Assembly: GCA_023249395.1 (NCBI GenBank)
Contig: JAHFCS010000095.1
Coordinates: 1-7,517 of the forward strand
DNA from: Gemmatimonadota bacterium
GTDB taxonomy: Bacteria > Gemmatimonadota > Gemmatimonadetes > Gemmatimonadales > Gemmatimonadaceae
Direction: 5' to 3'
Length of the DNA stretch: 7,517 nucleotides
Below, one piece after another: positions 6,027-7,517 of the stretch. The stretch's first letter is position 1; each line of letters begins with the position of its first letter. Both the position numbers and the translations under genes were made by a program. Below the pieces are notes generated by a model. The model was not told the DNA's origin. It searched no databases and saw nothing but the letters and a program-made list of their open reading frames with translations.

Positions 6027-7462
6027 CTTGTCATCACGAGTATTTCGCCTCCGGCAATGGTCCCATCGAATATGGCGGCCTTGGCATAGTGACGTCGTAT
6101 GTAATTCCAGAGCCCCGGCTGCACCGAAGCGAGGCGTACCGGGAACGTTACAAGGACCCACGTTCGGCCGTGAGCGGTTTCTATCGCTGCAAGCGCCTGA
6201 CTGTCAGTTACGACCGGCCAATCGAGGCGCTGATACTGCCTGAACGGAAGATCGGTCATGTCCGTGGTGACGATCGCATCACCCTGGCCGCGTGATCTCT
6301 CGACGAATGCCCGCGCGCCCAGATAGTCCTGCTTCGGGCGCCATGCCAGCGGCACTGTGGTCGCGCTGGCGATTACGAGAAGCACGGCCACCACTGTTCC
6401 GAGCGTCGCGGCCCGGGCGGGCCAGATGTGCTCGGCCGCGATGAACAGTCCGCGGACGACGATCAATGCGCCGAAGCCCGCGGCGAAGAAGAAAAAGCGG
6501 GGCCAGAGGTTCTGTCCGCTGGCGAGCATCGCGATGCCGGTAACGATTCCCGGAAGCAGCATTAGCCACACTATTGCCTGATTGCGCCTGGCATAGCTCG
6601 CGAAGCCAAGGATCGTCACAAGAGACGCGATTCCGAGCGTCAGCCATCCACCAGGGAGCCCGCGGCCAAGGCTTCGCACGGTCTCGGCAGCGAACCAGAC
6701 TGGATTCTTCCATGCGCCCGTCACTCCGCCCATGTCGGGCATCAGGAGTGTGGGGAGCAGCTTCGGCAGAACAGGCGCGTAGAATACGAGTGATAAGAGA
6801 ACAGCGAGCGCGAAGCCAGCCAGCGGGAGCCACGTCGCGCCAGATCGAGGCTCTCCGCGCCTTAACAACAGGGCGCGTGATCCCCACCAGATGATGTGGC
6901 CGATCACAATGAGGCCGGCCGTGATGTGCATGTACACTGCAAGCCCCATCGTGAGTCCATAACCGATTGCCAGTCTCCAGCTCCAGGTGATGCGGGCAGT
7001 TATTTTCAGGAGGATCCCACTCGCGACGAGAGCCGCCAACAAAAGCCCTGTGTATCCGCGGGCGTTCTGCGAAAACCAGACGTGATGATACGAGAATGTC
7101 AGGAGAGCGCTGGCGGCGAGAGCTTCTCTTCGCGAAGTGATGAGGCCGCCGAACCACGCCAGCGCGCCGATGCTGGCAACGCCGAGGATCGCGGCCGGAA
7201 GTCGGAGCGCCCAGGCGCTCTCCCCGAACATTCGGACTGAGCCGTGCGCCAGCACCGAATACAGCAGATGCTGGTTCTTGCTGTCGAACGTGGTGAGAAT
7301 GTGACTGAGCGGCGGGCGGACGTACTGAACGAGCGTGCTGATCTCGTCGAACCACATGCCGTCGCCGAGATCTTTCAGCCGAAGGATCGCGGCGACGACA
7401 AGAAGCGCCGGAAGCACGACTTTTTGCGGAAGCAGATTATGAACGGATAGCTGGTTGGGCAT
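6023..7462 (-). CDS. GT39/ArnT-like polytopic membrane glycosyltransferase (PMT_2 family)
   Basis: A 479-residue membrane protein of the GT-C class, resembling dolichyl-phosphate-mannose mannosyltransferases and ArnT-like enzymes, which transfer sugars from polyprenyl phosphate to an acceptor outside the inner membrane. After a first helix (about 14-28) comes LGDGMWFDEIST (32-43), with the acidic D39-E40 pair in the first external loop where the catalytic Asp lies in this class. SKNQHLLYSVL (61-71) corresponds to the 'HPPly' region. GESAWALRLPAAILG (80-94) and WFSQNARGYTGLLL (129-142) are also family hallmarks. PRFFFFAAGF (321-330) lies in a late helix, followed by an extracytoplasmic C-terminal domain of about 100 residues from about 375. 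ATG 7462 is the only standard start in frame; the frame is open to the window edge, so a start beyond 7517 cannot be excluded, and no good Shine-Dalgarno precedes it. It overlaps the GT2 gene by 4 nt. Donor and acceptor are unknown. Confidence 0.87.
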   Translation of the reverse strand: MPNQLSVHNLLPQKVVLPALLVVAAILRLKDLGDGMWFDEISTLVQYVRPPLSHILTTFDSKNQHLLYSVLAHGSVRMFGESAWALRLPAAILGVASIGALAWFGGLITSRREALAASALLTFSYHHVWFSQNARGYTGLLLAALVASGILLKITARITWSWRLAIGYGLTMGLAVYMHITAGLIVIGHIIWWGSRALLLRRGEPRSGATWLPLAGFALAVLLSLVFYAPVLPKLLPTLLMPDMGGVTGAWKNPVWFAAETVRSLGRGLPGGWLTLGIASLVTILGFASYARRNQAIVWLMLLPGIVTGIAMLASGQNLWPRFFFFAAGFGALIVVRGLFIAAEHIWPARAATLGTVVAVLLVIASATTVPLAWRPKQDYLGARAFVERSRGQGDAIVTTDMTDLPFRQYQRLDWPVVTDSQALAAIETAHGRTWVLVTFPVRLASVQPGLWNYIRRHYAKAAIFDGTIAGGEILVMTR

Positions 7463-7517
7463 CCAGAACGGGACGGGTTGGGCCAGGCCTTGATCCCCGG
7501 ACTGCCCGGTGCGGCCG
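7463..7517 (-). other. Window-edge stretch upstream of the GT39 gene, possibly the 3' end of another gene
   Basis: On the minus strand this edge has no stop in the GT39 frame, reading GRTGQSGDQGLAQPVPFW before the ATG. A second frame is also open from the edge and runs into TAA at 7439-7437, which would be the tail of a preceding gene overlapping GT39 by 26 nt. Neither reading has recognisable homology. No promoter elements are visible in the 55 bases. Confidence 0.3.

Noticed and set aside
5091..6161. A longer version of the GT2 protein starting at ATG 6161.
   Set aside because: The extra 45 residues lie inside the GT39 coding sequence and show no GT2 features; ATG 6026 in the ATGA overlap gives the normal length.
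6279..7355. A 358-codon minus-strand open frame inside the GT39 gene.
   Set aside because: Same strand, other frame, with a composition of Arg/His/Ala/Ser and no motifs, while the GT39 frame has family signatures throughout.

Overview
The window is a GC-rich (roughly 60% by eye), almost fully coding bacterial segment. It carries two converging gene runs for building and exporting a polyprenyl-phosphate-linked surface glycan. No rRNA, tRNA, IS element, CRISPR array or plasmid function is visible. The taxon cannot be fixed from sequence alone. GC content, tight gene packing and protein style fit a soil-type Gram-negative lineage such as Gemmatimonadota or Acidobacteriota, but this is an impression only.

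Plus strand, 1-2706: the C-terminal end of an alkaline-phosphatase-superfamily phosphodiesterase (1-372, cut by the window edge). A UbiA-type decaprenyl-phosphate phosphoribosyltransferase (369-1307) overlaps it by GTGA. A Wzx-like polysaccharide flippase follows (ATG at 1381, stop 2706). Its homologous N-terminus clearly begins upstream of that ATG, in a stretch with no ATG, GTG or TTG in frame.

Minus strand, in transcription order from 7462 down to 2703: a GT39/ArnT-like membrane glycosyltransferase, a GT2 polyprenol-phosphate-sugar-synthase-like glycosyltransferase with two C-terminal membrane helices, a flippase-like protein of the LPG_synthase_TM family (without the MprF catalytic domain), and an FAD-dependent oxidoreductase related to UDP-galactopyranose mutase. 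Neighbouring genes overlap by 4, 4 and 8 nt, so this is one translationally coupled operon. The two runs meet tail to tail, with their TAA stop codons interlocked at 2703-2706.

A plausible combined role, which is inference: GT2 charges a polyprenyl phosphate with a sugar, a membrane protein moves it across the membrane, and the GT39 enzyme transfers the sugar to an acceptor outside. The UGM-like enzyme may make or modify a (furanose?) sugar precursor. The plus-strand phosphoribosyltransferase makes a second polyprenyl-phosphate donor of the type used for arabinan or ribofuranose chemistry in mycobacteria. No promoter, operator or terminator can be supported; both operon 5' ends lie outside or at the window edges.
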